Positions 63,901 to 64,000 of a stretch of 64,000 nucleotides of DNA are shown piece after piece. The notes beneath the pieces were generated by a model that saw nothing but the letters and a program-made list of their open reading frames with translations, ran no database searches and was not told the origin of the DNA. The stretch is from Coprinopsis marcescibilis (lineage: Eukaryota > Basidiomycota > Agaricomycetes > Agaricales > Psathyrellaceae): positions 1 to 64,000 of the forward strand of contig ML210180.1 of assembly GCA_004369085.1 (NCBI GenBank). Reading direction: 5' to 3'. Within the stretch, counting starts at the first letter, position 1; each line of letters starts with the position of its first letter. The position numbers and the translations under genes are program-made.

Positions 63901-64000
63901 ATGTGACCCAGATGAGGACCCGTTTCGCAAGGTCTGCTTCCTGTTCCGGCAATGCCTTGATGCGATCCATCGTCAAGTCATACATCCCATCCATCCCCCG
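60943..64000 (-). CDS. Ankyrin-repeat protein, 3' part of a NACHT/STAND NLR-like gene (5' end outside window)
   Basis: Two exons are visible: 64000-63715 (continuing beyond the window) and 63662-60943, joined across GTTC/AC to read RFVHYTAAEYLTKNLARHY. The first exon (MYDLTMDRIKALPEQEADLA, ILIWVTYAQRPLTVEELVLA-like text) is the winged-helix region found just after NACHT domains in fungal STAND proteins. The remaining ~900 residues are about 20 ankyrin repeats of the form DVNARDxxGRTALAHAV / VDCNCVDxxGQTPLMxAA. They show a higher-order period of 612 bp (204 codons, six repeats). Such proteins are thought to act in fungal non-self recognition and regulated cell death, with the repeats as sensor. 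The NACHT part itself is not in the window, so that label is inferred. Confidence 0.82.
61170..62400 (-). repeat. Higher-order tandem repeat inside the ankyrin gene (612-bp unit)
   Basis: The protein block starting DINAKDGRGRTALAHAALS (about 62390) recurs as DINAKDVGGWTALAHAALS (about 61780), 612 bp apart. Six consecutive ankyrin repeats match in order, including PISAEFATSEGSTFLM with PISADFTTSDGLTFLM. Partial units flank on both sides: NINATDVEGRTALFYAVKS near 61165 and a degenerate earlier one near 62600. Confidence 0.85.

Overview
The window is nuclear DNA of a basidiomycete fungus, most likely a mushroom-forming Agaricomycete. The evidence is compact genes cut by many introns of about 50-65 bp with GT(A/G)NGT donors and short CTNAC-like branch regions, Pro/Ser/Gln-rich low-complexity tails, and a gene set typical of such fungi. 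Assignments rest on reading the spliced protein by eye; no database search was run. Exon joins were worked out by requiring an unbroken frame, and most spliced lengths add up to whole codons. The sequence holds two contigs joined by 20 N at 45338-45357.

Contig 1 (1-45337). Left part: a minus-strand protein with an H2A-like segment (264-3549) and a minus-strand C2H2 zinc-finger protein (4110-8041). The first exon of the zinc-finger gene appears to overlap, antisense, the start of an NDUFAF5-type complex I assembly methyltransferase (8018-9457, plus). Then come TRM10 (minus) and, divergent from it, two acyl-protein thioesterase genes in tandem (11866-12919 and 14782-15818) with matching exon lengths. 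A small PPxY membrane protein (16340-16924) follows, then a tentative mini-gene near 18.8 kb, a WHI3-like RNA-binding protein (19888-22904), a SET/MYND protein (minus), TOM20 (minus) and, divergent from TOM20, PP4R3/Psy2 (26458-30652). Three minus-strand genes follow: an uncharacterised acidic protein (31328-34174), CLPTM1 (34405-37303) and a 197-residue unknown (37735-38453). The contig closes with 14-3-3 (40379-41310) and the GPI inositol-deacylase PGAP1/BST1 (41878-45173).

Contig 2 (45358-64000) opens with about 2.4 kb without a convincing gene. It then carries a KDM5-family histone demethylase (47760-54020), an F-box protein (minus, 54659-57102), tRNA-Arg(UCU) (minus), a CorA/Mnr2-type magnesium transporter (57730-60381) and the 3' part of a NACHT/ankyrin-type protein on the minus strand that runs off the window end.

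Most genes are housekeeping: chromatin and transcription (KDM5, SET protein, H2A-like protein, zinc finger), signalling (14-3-3, PP4R3), mitochondria (NDUFAF5, TOM20), membrane and lipid-anchor biology (PGAP1, CLPTM1, thioesterases) and tRNA biology. They do not form an evident pathway cluster. The least ordinary features are a perfect 73-bp inverted repeat at both ends of contig 1 that looks like a DNA-transposon terminus, the H2A-like protein with a 12-nt microexon, the antisense coding overlap near 8.0 kb, the thioesterase duplication, and the higher-order repeat in the ankyrin gene.
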